DNA from: an uncultured Lachnospiraceae bacterium | GTDB lineage: Bacteria; Bacillota; Clostridia; Lachnospirales; Lachnospiraceae | Reading direction: 5' to 3' | DNA: 64,000 bases | Assembly: GCA_947625205.1 (NCBI GenBank) | Contig: CANQNN010000006.1 | Coordinates: 62,001 to 126,000, forward strand | Shown here: positions 1 to 8,470 of the stretch, one piece after another | How the letters are laid out: every line of letters starts with the position of its first letter | Numbering within the stretch: the stretch's first letter is position 1 | The notes under the pieces: model-generated | Database searches by the model: none | What the model saw: only the letters and a program-made list of their open reading frames with translations | What the model was told of the DNA's origin: nothing | Position numbers and translations under genes: made by a program

Positions 1-390
1 CAGATTCAATGTCCAGCCAATGCTATATACAGGAAAAATTTTGCCATTTCCCGCATAGCAAGGGAGAAACAGAAAGCTTTTTATCAGTGTTTCTGCATTG
101 ACTATCGTAGAGCGAAAAACAGAAGGGACCAGCAGACAGCCGATCGCCACCACGATTGTCATGAAATAGTACAACGGGCATATCCTACGCAGTTTACTTT
201 TCCAGTACTGCCCCCCCCCTACGACTGCTTTCGTGCTCATCATCAGGAAATAGCCGCTCAGGATAAAGAAAAAATCCACACCCCAGTTTGCGCTTCTCCA
301 CGGTCCGTATTCTGTATGAAAATAAACAATTCCCAGAGCTGCAATACCGCGCATTGCCTGAATAATTTCAATTTTCTTCCTACCCATCAT
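1..390 (-). CDS. Acyltransferase family 3 (OafA/YrhL-like) membrane protein, C-terminus beyond window start
   Basis: Minus-strand reading from ATG at 390: MMGRKKIEIIQAMRGIAALGIVYFHTEYGPWRSANWGVDFFFILSGYFLMMSTKAVVGGGQYWKSKLRRICPLYY..., typical acyltransferase-3 N-terminus; open to window edge. Confidence 0.85.
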   Translation of the reverse strand, partial: MMGRKKIEIIQAMRGIAALGIVYFHTEYGPWRSANWGVDFFFILSGYFLMMSTKAVVGGGQYWKSKLRRICPLYYFMTIVVAIGCLLVPSVFRSTIVNAETLIKSFLFLPCYAGNGKIFPVYSIGWTLNL

Positions 391-1391
391 TCACTGCAAC
401 CCATCTTCTCATGCCACTTCCACGCATGCTCCACAATGGTTTCGATCTCCGCATACTTCGGTTCCCACCCCAGCACCGCCTTCACTTTGTCGCTTGACCC
501 GACCAGGGTAGCCGGATCGCCCGGGCGCCGGTCAGATAACGTCACCCTGAAATCTTTTCCGGTTACTTTTTTAACCGCTTCAATAACCTCCAATACGCTG
601 GTGCCGCGTTCGTTGCCGAGATTAAAGCATTCGCTTGAACCGCCGCTCTGCAGATATTTAAGCGCCAGGATATGAGCCTTCGCCAGATCCTCCACATGGA
701 TATAATCTCTGATACAGCTTCCGTCCCGTGTCGGATAGTCCGTGCCGAACACTTTTATATCCGGCCGCTTGCCTGACGCCGCATCCAGCACCAGCGGGAT
801 CAGATGCGTCTCCGGATCGTGGTCTTCTCCGATCTCACATTCCGGATCGGCTCCGGCAGCATTGAAATAACGCAGCGCTACGGAACGCAGTCCGTATGCC
901 GTTCCGTAATCAGACAGGATACGCTCCACCATCAGTTTGCTGGCGCCGTACGGATTGATCGGATTCTGTGGCATGTCCTCCGTGATGGGTACACGCGCCG
1001 GCTCTCCGTATGTGGCGCAGGTAGAGGAAAAAATGATCTTATCGCATCCGTGTCCACGCATGGCCCGCAGAAGATTCAGTGTACAGGCCACATTGTTGAA
1101 ATAATATTTCTCGGGATCCGTGACCGATTCACCCACATAGGCATAGGCCGCGAAATGCATGACCGCCTCAATAGGATAAGTATCAAATACTGCCTCGATC
1201 TCCTCCGGGTCCTTCAGATCGCCCCGGACAAATTCTCCCCATTTGACCGCTTCCCGGTGTCCATACACCAGATTGTCGAACACCACCGTATCGTATCCCA
1301 TACGGTTCAGCATTTTATTTACATGGGAGCCGATGTATCCCGCACCCCCGCAGACTAATACTGCCATTGTCCGTCCGCCTTCTTTCCGCAT
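387..1391 (-). CDS. galE: UDP-glucose 4-epimerase
   Basis: GGAGYIGSH NAD-binding motif, YGASK, full-length 334 aa SDR epimerase. Confidence 0.95.
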   Translation of the reverse strand: MRKEGGRTMAVLVCGGAGYIGSHVNKMLNRMGYDTVVFDNLVYGHREAVKWGEFVRGDLKDPEEIEAVFDTYPIEAVMHFAAYAYVGESVTDPEKYYFNNVACTLNLLRAMRGHGCDKIIFSSTCATYGEPARVPITEDMPQNPINPYGASKLMVERILSDYGTAYGLRSVALRYFNAAGADPECEIGEDHDPETHLIPLVLDAASGKRPDIKVFGTDYPTRDGSCIRDYIHVEDLAKAHILALKYLQSGGSSECFNLGNERGTSVLEVIEAVKKVTGKDFRVTLSDRRPGDPATLVGSSDKVKAVLGWEPKYAEIETIVEHAWKWHEKMGCSE

Positions 1392-1423
1392 CTATGATTC
1401 TGTCTTTACCGCTCCGCCTTTTG

Positions 1424-3343
1424 TCAGTTATAGGCCGTTACGGTCCGCCGGTACTCTACGGGGATGCCAATGTCATGCCGCTCCCCGTCGATCCGGTACG
1501 CTGTCATTCCTTCCGTGCGGCAGATCTCCTGCAGCACACAGGTCAGACCATACTCATCCTTCTCGCTTCGAAGATCCTGCGCGATATTTCTCCCCAGCAG
1601 CTCAAATACCCTTGGCGTCAGCACATACTGTCCAAACACGCAGTAGTATTTGTCCTTTCCGTCTCTGTCTGTAACGCCCAGATGCATCCTTGCATAGTCT
1701 TCTGTGGGTTTTTCCACCATATCCGACGCCTGCATCAGTCTGTCCTCTCCGTCCAGAAACTTTCCCGTGATGATCCCGTAATGCATCACCCGGCCGAGCG
1801 GCACTTCATCCAGCGACACCGTAAGCTGCCCTGTCCTTTCATATGCACCGATCAGCTGCGCCGCGCAGCTCTTCTCATTCTGCGTGGAATATATGTGGTC
1901 CCCGAGCAGCAATAGCACCGGTTCGTCGCCCGCGAAATCCCTTGCCTGGTATACCGCGTGGCCGAACCCCAGCTGTTCTCTCTGTTCAATGTATGTGATC
2001 TTCTGTCCCAGCCTTTGGACCGCTGCGTTGATCTCCCGCAGCTCTTTGGGAAGTTTTCTGTAATACTCTACCGGCAGATCCCGTCTGAACAGTCTGTCGA
2101 ATTCCTCTCTGTCCCCGGGGCTGACAATAAGCCCGATCTCCTCGATCCCCGCCTGCTCCAGTTCCTGCAGGAGGATCAGCAGTGCCGGCTTTGCAAAGCC
2201 GTCCGTATCAACGACCGGAAACAGTTCCTTCTTGACCACCTTGGTAGCCGGAAACATCCGTGTACCGAAACCGGCCACCGGAATGACTGCTTTGCGAACG
2301 CTGCGCTGTTCCCGGATCGTAAATGTATAGGCATCCATTCCTTTGCTGTTCAGATACGCGCTCAGAGCCGCCTGTTTTTCTTCATCCGCACAGATCATCT
2401 GCACTGTACCGTCGCCGTGACTTCCCACGCCTTTTACACCCAGGGAGAGTGAACGCACCTGGGGATCATCCATGACGCTGTGCAGGATGGGCGAATCGAA
2501 CTCCGAAGGACACGCCCCCGCGATCTTCTCATCGAATATCCTCTGGGACTCATCCATCAGCCTGCCAATGGTCTGCGCATCGCCCAGCTTCATGGCTTCC
2601 ATGACCTGTTCGATGATCCTGCGGTTGTCCGGTCCCAGCGCTTCATGCACCTTCTTAGACTGCTCGTCCTGGGCAAACGGATAGCAGGCATTCAGCGCGG
2701 TAAGGATCTTCTTGGTGTCTTTCTCACCGTTTAGATCGGCAAACACCCAGTGCAGATCCTTCCCCACCGCCAGACGTTCCACGCTGATATTTTCGCTGGC
2801 GAACCGCATCAGCACCGGTTTCTCGCCATACGCACAGGCCTGATCCAGCCGTCCGCAGCGCGATGGCGTCATGATCTCCCCGCGGTAGGCGGCTTCCATC
2901 TCTCCGCGCACCGACATCTGCAGGTTGTAGATCAGGTTAAATCCCCGCGCCACCAGCACACAGACGGCCGCGCTGGAAGATAACCCCTTCTTGATCGGCA
3001 GCGTCACCTTCGTGATGTCGCTGGACAGACCGCCCACATCGTAGTACTCCATCATGAATGCGGCGACGCCGGCCACATATGAATAGTACCCGCCCTCCTC
3101 AGCGATGGCTTTTAATCCACTGACTGACATCGGCCATTCGATCCATTCGTCATGGGTGCCGTCCGGCTTCATGGCCCGGAAACGAAACATATTTGACCGC
3201 TCCACATAAGCATAGATCCCCTGTTCTATTCCCGTCACTATGGCCATGCCTGGCTCCACTTCCGCATTCGTCCGGTTGTATAATCCGGCCCAGTCACTGT
3301 GCTCTCCGAAAAGGCACAGACGACCCGGTACAAAAATATTCAT
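1424..3343 (-). CDS. Fusion: N-terminal GHMP-type sugar kinase + C-terminal GalU-type sugar-1-phosphate nucleotidyltransferase
   Basis: N-term PGRLCLFGEHSDW and PIKKGLSSSAAVCV (GHMP motifs); C-term KAVIPVAGFGTRMFPATKVVKKELFPVVD (GalU motif). Confidence 0.85.
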   Translation of the reverse strand: MNIFVPGRLCLFGEHSDWAGLYNRTNAEVEPGMAIVTGIEQGIYAYVERSNMFRFRAMKPDGTHDEWIEWPMSVSGLKAIAEEGGYYSYVAGVAAFMMEYYDVGGLSSDITKVTLPIKKGLSSSAAVCVLVARGFNLIYNLQMSVRGEMEAAYRGEIMTPSRCGRLDQACAYGEKPVLMRFASENISVERLAVGKDLHWVFADLNGEKDTKKILTALNACYPFAQDEQSKKVHEALGPDNRRIIEQVMEAMKLGDAQTIGRLMDESQRIFDEKIAGACPSEFDSPILHSVMDDPQVRSLSLGVKGVGSHGDGTVQMICADEEKQAALSAYLNSKGMDAYTFTIREQRSVRKAVIPVAGFGTRMFPATKVVKKELFPVVDTDGFAKPALLILLQELEQAGIEEIGLIVSPGDREEFDRLFRRDLPVEYYRKLPKELREINAAVQRLGQKITYIEQREQLGFGHAVYQARDFAGDEPVLLLLGDHIYSTQNEKSCAAQLIGAYERTGQLTVSLDEVPLGRVMHYGIITGKFLDGEDRLMQASDMVEKPTEDYARMHLGVTDRDGKDKYYCVFGQYVLTPRVFELLGRNIAQDLRSEKDEYGLTCVLQEICRTEGMTAYRIDGERHDIGIPVEYRRTVTAYN

Positions 3344-3457
3344 ATCTCCCGCTCTTCCTTCTATCTATGATTTCTATTTTTAGACCCTTTTCCCATTTGA
3401 TCCTGACGCTGCCCTTATTATGATGCGCCACAAACAGCAGTGCCCGGCTGCTATGTA

Positions 3458-4192
3458 CTAAACCGCGCCTTTGCAAGTCAGCACAACCTTTACGGTGTCG
3501 AGCAATATCCGCATATCCATCCGGATCCCGCGGTGATCCACATAGTACTCCGCCATTTCGATCCGCTCGCTGAAATCTGTATCGCTACGCCCATGAACCT
3601 GCCAGTAACCCGTGATTCCCGGTCTGACAGACATCACCTTTGCAAGATGCTCCCCATATGCTTCTCTTTCCTCAAGAAGCGGCGGTCTCGGACCGATCAA
3701 CGACATTTGACCGATCAGTACATTCCAGAATTGGGGAAATTCATCTATACTCGTCTTCCGGATAAACCGTCCGATTTTGGTGACCCTGGGATCATTTTTT
3801 ATCTTAAAATTCTCAGAGAATTCATGTTGTTCTTCCTCTGAAAGTGTTTCCAGGAGTGATTCAGCATCGGGTACCATGCTGGTCAATTTGTGGCATTTGA
3901 ATTCTGTTTCTCTCCATCCTATGCGCGGCTGGTGAAATATCACTTTGGATCGCGGTTCCTCGATCTTGATCGCCACCGCCGTCAGCAGCATGACCGGAGA
4001 CAGCGCCACCAGCGCAATAGCGGAAATGATGATGTCAAACAGTCTTTTGGTAAACAGATACAACAGATTTGTATTGACCTTGATCTGTTCCTGCCGCTGC
4101 GGTACAGCTTCCGCCGGAGCGCTTACCAGTGTTTTTGAATAACCTGTCTGTACGCCATCGATGATCACAGTCTTTGTCTCTGCAGCATCCAT
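3458..4192 (-). CDS. Exopolysaccharide sugar transferase (undecaprenyl-phosphate phosphoglycosyltransferase)
   Basis: KRLFDIIISAIALVALSPVMLLTAVAIKIE...TSIDEFPQFWNVLIGQMSLIGPRPPL motif. Confidence 0.93.
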   Translation of the reverse strand: MDAAETKTVIIDGVQTGYSKTLVSAPAEAVPQRQEQIKVNTNLLYLFTKRLFDIIISAIALVALSPVMLLTAVAIKIEEPRSKVIFHQPRIGWRETEFKCHKLTSMVPDAESLLETLSEEEQHEFSENFKIKNDPRVTKIGRFIRKTSIDEFPQFWNVLIGQMSLIGPRPPLLEEREAYGEHLAKVMSVRPGITGYWQVHGRSDTDFSERIEMAEYYVDHRGIRMDMRILLDTVKVVLTCKGAV

Positions 4193-4207
4193 CTTTCATT
4201 TCTCCTT

Positions 4208-4519
4208 TCAGCGGCTTCCGATATTTCCCGCAGGACCGGAAGTTAACGGATCTTCCCTGAGAAGGGAATCGAGCGTTACCCCGAGGCACTTTGCGATAGG
4301 GACCAGCTTTTCCAGCGTGACGGAACGGCCGCCGCGCTCGATGAATCCAATATACGCCACGGAAACGCCGGCGCATGACGCCATCTCTTCCCGCGTCATG
4401 CCCGCACGGACACGCTCCTCCTTGATCCGTTTACCCAGTAGATTCCTGTCAAACTTTTCAACCGGACCGTCATTCTGATTTTTCGTAATTACCGTAATAT
4501 TTCCCATAATACTTCCCAT
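4208..4519 (-). CDS. XRE-family HTH regulator; start lies within the 3' end of cpsD
   Basis: LGKRIKEERVRAGMTREEMASCAGVSVAYIGFIERG HTH_3; two in-frame ATGs (4519, 4507) inside the cpsD tyrosine-repeat region. Confidence 0.8.
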   Translation of the reverse strand: MGSIMGNITVITKNQNDGPVEKFDRNLLGKRIKEERVRAGMTREEMASCAGVSVAYIGFIERGGRSVTLEKLVPIAKCLGVTLDSLLREDPLTSGPAGNIGSR

Positions 4520-5171
4520 AGTACTTTCCGTAATACTTTTTCCCCTGGATATCCACTTTGTTCAGGACGCAGCCGAGCAGCCTGCAACCTGACATTTCCA
4601 GCTGCTCCTTAACTCGTCTGGCATACCGGTAGCTGATCGCACCGCTCTCGATCACAAGCATTGCACCATCGCAGCATTTCGCCACGACCGCCGCATCGAT
4701 CACGCTTCCAAGAGGCGCGGTATCCACGATCACCATGTCAAAGCTTGCCCGCATATCCGTTATAAGATCCTTAAACCGTGCATTGCCCAGAAGCTCGCTG
4801 GGGTTGGGCGGGACCGGTCCCGAAAAGATCAGATACAGGTTATCCACATCGGTCACGCAGATACACTCATCCAGCGTGGTCTTGCCCACAAGATAGTTGG
4901 ACAGTCCCAGCTTCACCTTGCCTTTTTTATGACGCTGCCGCATAACGGATCTACGCAGGTCAGCGTCCACCAGCAGGACTTTTTTTCCATTCTGCGCAAA
5001 GGAACACGCCAGATCAAAGGAGATGCTGCTTTTCCCCTCATTGGGCGTACAGCTCGTCACGCAGATCGTCTTGATATCGTCTCCCAGAAATTCAATATTG
5101 CTCCGCAGTGTCTTAAAGGCTTCTTCCGTGCGGAAATCCATCACAGTTGTATTTACTTCTATCGTCTGCAT
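4470..5171 (-). CDS. cpsD: CpsD/CapB-type bacterial tyrosine kinase (BY-kinase)
   Basis: CTPNEGKSSISFDLACSFAQNGKKVLLVDADLR Walker A/A'; C-terminal Tyr cluster KYYGKYYGKYYGKYYGNY. Confidence 0.92.
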   Translation of the reverse strand: MQTIEVNTTVMDFRTEEAFKTLRSNIEFLGDDIKTICVTSCTPNEGKSSISFDLACSFAQNGKKVLLVDADLRRSVMRQRHKKGKVKLGLSNYLVGKTTLDECICVTDVDNLYLIFSGPVPPNPSELLGNARFKDLITDMRASFDMVIVDTAPLGSVIDAAVVAKCCDGAMLVIESGAISYRYARRVKEQLEMSGCRLLGCVLNKVDIQGKKYYGKYYGKYYGKYYGNYEKSE

Positions 5172-5192
5172 CCGTTTTTACTCCGTCTTCTC

Positions 5193-5978
5193 CTATAATT
5201 CATCAATGGTCAGGTATTCCAGTGATTTTTTTCCTGTTTTCTTAGGGCGCGCAGCCGGTTTCTTATTCCCGGAACGGCTCCCGTCAAGCGCTTCATTCTC
5301 GGGTATCATCCCCAGCGTGCTAAGTCCCAGATAACGCTCCACATCATCACTGATCTTGATGGTGTCGTCCGCAAGATACCGTGCCGCTATGACTGCGGCG
5401 CTTAAGAATACGCCCAGCAGCGTACCGACCACAGTCCATATCAGTACATTGGGACTTGCCGGTTCATCGGGGGTATCCGCTTCGTCAACGATATTGACAG
5501 CGTTCGTCTCTATGATCCCGGTGATCCGTTCCGACGCCACATTTCTCACTGCATCCGCCAGGTCTTTGGCCAGAGACGGATCACGGTCGCGGACCGAGAT
5601 GGATACGATCCGAGTATCGGTCTGTGTGGACACCGAGATCCGGTCGCAGAATTTATCATAGGAGATATCCAGTCCGTATTCTGCCGCCACACGATCCAGT
5701 ACCGTCCTGCTCTTAATGATCTCCGCATAATCCTTTGTCATCTGCGTACCCAGCTGGATGTCCGCTGCGGTGATGGCGGTATTCTCCTTCTTATCCAGAA
5801 TATAAATGCTCGTTGTGGATTCGTACTCTTTAGGCAGGACGAAAGCGCTCAACAGAAATGCCGTCACGCCGCATACCAGACCTGCGATGACGATGATCCA
5901 CCACCGGTGAAGGAACTGCAGCAGCAGCTCCATCAGATCTATCTCTATTACGTCCTGTTCTTTTTGATTGTCTGTCAT
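5193..5978 (-). CDS. CpsC/Wzz-type capsular polysaccharide chain-length/kinase adaptor
   Basis: Wzz domain with two TM segments; PASPNVLIWTVVGTLLG; next to CpsD. Confidence 0.9.
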   Translation of the reverse strand: MTDNQKEQDVIEIDLMELLLQFLHRWWIIVIAGLVCGVTAFLLSAFVLPKEYESTTSIYILDKKENTAITAADIQLGTQMTKDYAEIIKSRTVLDRVAAEYGLDISYDKFCDRISVSTQTDTRIVSISVRDRDPSLAKDLADAVRNVASERITGIIETNAVNIVDEADTPDEPASPNVLIWTVVGTLLGVFLSAAVIAARYLADDTIKISDDVERYLGLSTLGMIPENEALDGSRSGNKKPAARPKKTGKKSLEYLTIDEL

Positions 5979-6020
5979 TTACCTGTCCCCGTTTTCCTGA
6001 TAGTCGTTTGCAGAACGCCC

Positions 6021-6737
6021 TTACAGCCATTTTTCTGCCGTGCCGTAAAGAAGACTGTCTGCATGATCCGAAGGATACTTCCTGTAAAGATAAGTGGCGC
6101 ATTCCTTCAGATATGGGCCTCTTCTTCCGTCTGAATGGGCATCCGTTCCTATCACGTCCACCAACCCGGACTTCAGCATTTTCTTTACCTTTTCCTTAGT
6201 TTTTCTTCCGTTTTTTCCAGTGACCGATGACGCGTTCACCTGCAGAAAAGCTCCCATTTTCCGGATATCTGCCAGCAGCTCCATATCATCCGTCAGCTTC
6301 TCATACCGTTCCACATGGGCGATCACGGGATAATGACCGGTCCCGAGAATTGCCCTGACTGCGTTCCGGATGTAGCGTTTTTCTTCCGATACACCGAATT
6401 CCACCAGTACGCAGTCCGAACTGCCTAACGTGATCCCTTCCCCCGCTTCCAGCATTTCCAGTACTTCTTCTCTGAAATAGTACTCGCATCCCGGGCACAG
6501 CCTGACGGAGATCCCCTTTTCCCCTGCCGCCGTCTGCAGACGCCGCAGGGCCTCCTGCACTAGCTGCCTGTCAGGGCATCCCTTCCCTGGCATATTGTGC
6601 GGAGTTGCAACGATCGTCTCTATCCCCTGTTCACGGGCGATCCTCAGCATGTCAAGCGACTGCTCCATGTCCTGTGAGCCGTCGTCCAGGCCCGGCAGAA
6701 TATGTGAATGTATATCTATGTATCCGTATCCCTTCAT
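6021..6737 (-). CDS. CpsB/CapC-type PHP-fold tyrosine-protein phosphatase
   Basis: IDIHSHILPGLDDGSQDMEQSL, ATPH, IGTDAHSDGRR motifs. Confidence 0.93.
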   Translation of the reverse strand: MKGYGYIDIHSHILPGLDDGSQDMEQSLDMLRIAREQGIETIVATPHNMPGKGCPDRQLVQEALRRLQTAAGEKGISVRLCPGCEYYFREEVLEMLEAGEGITLGSSDCVLVEFGVSEEKRYIRNAVRAILGTGHYPVIAHVERYEKLTDDMELLADIRKMGAFLQVNASSVTGKNGRKTKEKVKKMLKSGLVDVIGTDAHSDGRRGPYLKECATYLYRKYPSDHADSLLYGTAEKWL

Positions 6738-6825
6738 CCGGCGCTCCTGTTACCGCCGGCTCAGCCGCTGCTTTCTTAAGCGGTCTGTTCTGATCCCCGG
6801 CAGTCTGTCCGATAATCATTTAAAG

Positions 6826-6850
6826 ATGCTGCCGCCGAAGCGGCAGCACC
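6826..6850 (-). terminator. Rho-independent-type hairpin downstream of 6952-7557
   Basis: GCTGCCGC-CGAA-GCGGCAGC perfect stem, weak T-tract. Confidence 0.5.
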
Positions 6851-6951
6851 GCTTACCCACACTCAGATATGAATGAAAACTCATTCACGAAATACATGTT
6901 GATAGATTTTGATTTAAAAATAATATTATTTTTATTTGCAGATAATTCTGC

Positions 6952-7557
6952 TTACGGCAGCATTACAAACATCAGTGTTCCAAGGCCTGTCATATCGACA
7001 ACCACATGGTCTTCCCTGATCTCCGCAACGCCGACTGCCGTCCACTGGCCGTTGACCAGCTGGTAAACCGCGATCTTCTGTCCCGCCTTAACGCCCGGCA
7101 TGTAGTAATTAACTCTTGCCGTTGCAAAGTTCTTGATAGGCGCTTTGATGTCGATCACGTTCATCACCTTTCCGCCGAGAAGCGCTGCCTGTGCCTTTGC
7201 AGACGATACTGCAGCTGCGCTCGGTTTTCTCAGTGCAAATACAAAATTGCTGGGTGCACCGTTAATGATAACGTGTCCGCCCTGGCAGATGGGTGAAGCA
7301 TCGGGAATACCCGGTACCGTCACAACAGCGTTGCTCATATACTCACCAACGCTCAGGCCTGCTTCCTGTGCAGCCGCCACTACAGCCGCCGGAATGCCGT
7401 CAGAAATAACGGCCTGTGCAGGCGCCGGTGCAGCCGGTGCAGCCGGTGCAACAATTGCATTGGCGCTTACCGAATTGCTGCCTTCATCTCCGGCAGCTAA
7501 AACAGGCATGCTGACAAGCATAGCCCCTGCCATAACTAAAGCGATCAGTTTTTTCAT
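6952..7557 (-). CDS. Secreted protein of unknown function, Ala/Pro-rich linker after signal peptide
   Basis: MKKLIALVMAGAMLVSMPVLAAG signal peptide; no recognised domain. Confidence 0.7.
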   Translation of the reverse strand: MKKLIALVMAGAMLVSMPVLAAGDEGSNSVSANAIVAPAAPAAPAPAQAVISDGIPAAVVAAAQEAGLSVGEYMSNAVVTVPGIPDASPICQGGHVIINGAPSNFVFALRKPSAAAVSSAKAQAALLGGKVMNVIDIKAPIKNFATARVNYYMPGVKAGQKIAVYQLVNGQWTAVGVAEIREDHVVVDMTGLGTLMFVMLP

Positions 7558-7663
7558 AGGAGCATCCTCCTTTCTTTCCGCTATAGCGAAATAATGAGTG
7601 TGGTTTTATATTTTCGGCACCGTATGACTGCATGCCGGAAATACCTTTTCATAATACAGTTAT

Positions 7664-8470
7664 TTATTCGATCACTGCTCTCTCGATCGTTCCCGCCGCA
7701 TCGCCAACCAGGGCCCCCAGGACGACAAGCTGTTTCCCCGATCCCCTTGTGGTCGTAAACGCAACAAGGAAATGGGACGGCGTCAGTCCCTCCCAGCCTT
7801 CTCTCAGGTTTTTTCCCATCTGTCTGTCACCGTAGAAGTCATCAAGGAACTGCTGGCAGCCCGACAAATAGCTAAAATCATAGCTCCTGATCAGACTGGT
7901 GTCCTCCCTCTCATAAGCGGCGAAGATACAGTAGGTCAGCAAGTTTCCGTCTATGTAAAAATAGGCATACGGATTATTTTCAAAGAAGTCCCGGTCCAGG
8001 AACTGGTACAGCTGGGAGAATTGCCCTTCTGTTCCGTCAGCGCTGCACTTCCCGTGGACAACGGTCATGAAATCGCACATATTCTTTCCGTTGGCAAGTT
8101 CCGTATACAGCGCCCCTTCCTCGCTCTCTTCGCCCAGGGCGTTATGTTCTTCATAGTAGTCGTCCGCCTGTTCGCTCTGTAAAACGGGATCGTCGATATC
8201 CGTTCCCGGAATATACAGCCATCCGAACACATCAGGATTCTCTTCCTGCAGGGCTGGAATATCCACCCTGGCATCCGCTGCGGATTCATGATCAAACGCA
8301 CCGAGAGACTCTGTATCTGTCTGCTCCTGCTGCATCTCTTCTTGCTCCTGTTCCTGTCCTCCCGCTTCAGCGCATCCGCACAGGGCAAAGCACAGCGCCC
8401 AGGCAGCCATGAGGCCCCCGCATACTGCAGGCCGTCTATGTTCCATTTTCTTCCGGTTCCACTTCTTCAT
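7664..8470 (-). CDS. Sortase-B-like lipoprotein with apparently lost catalytic residues
   Basis: NPDVFGWLYIPGTDIDDPVLQS...DRDFFENNPYAYFYIDG matches class B sortase framework; LCGC lipobox; TLSTC replaced by AFTTT. Confidence 0.75.
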   Translation of the reverse strand: MKKWNRKKMEHRRPAVCGGLMAAWALCFALCGCAEAGGQEQEQEEMQQEQTDTESLGAFDHESAADARVDIPALQEENPDVFGWLYIPGTDIDDPVLQSEQADDYYEEHNALGEESEEGALYTELANGKNMCDFMTVVHGKCSADGTEGQFSQLYQFLDRDFFENNPYAYFYIDGNLLTYCIFAAYEREDTSLIRSYDFSYLSGCQQFLDDFYGDRQMGKNLREGWEGLTPSHFLVAFTTTRGSGKQLVVLGALVGDAAGTIERAVIE

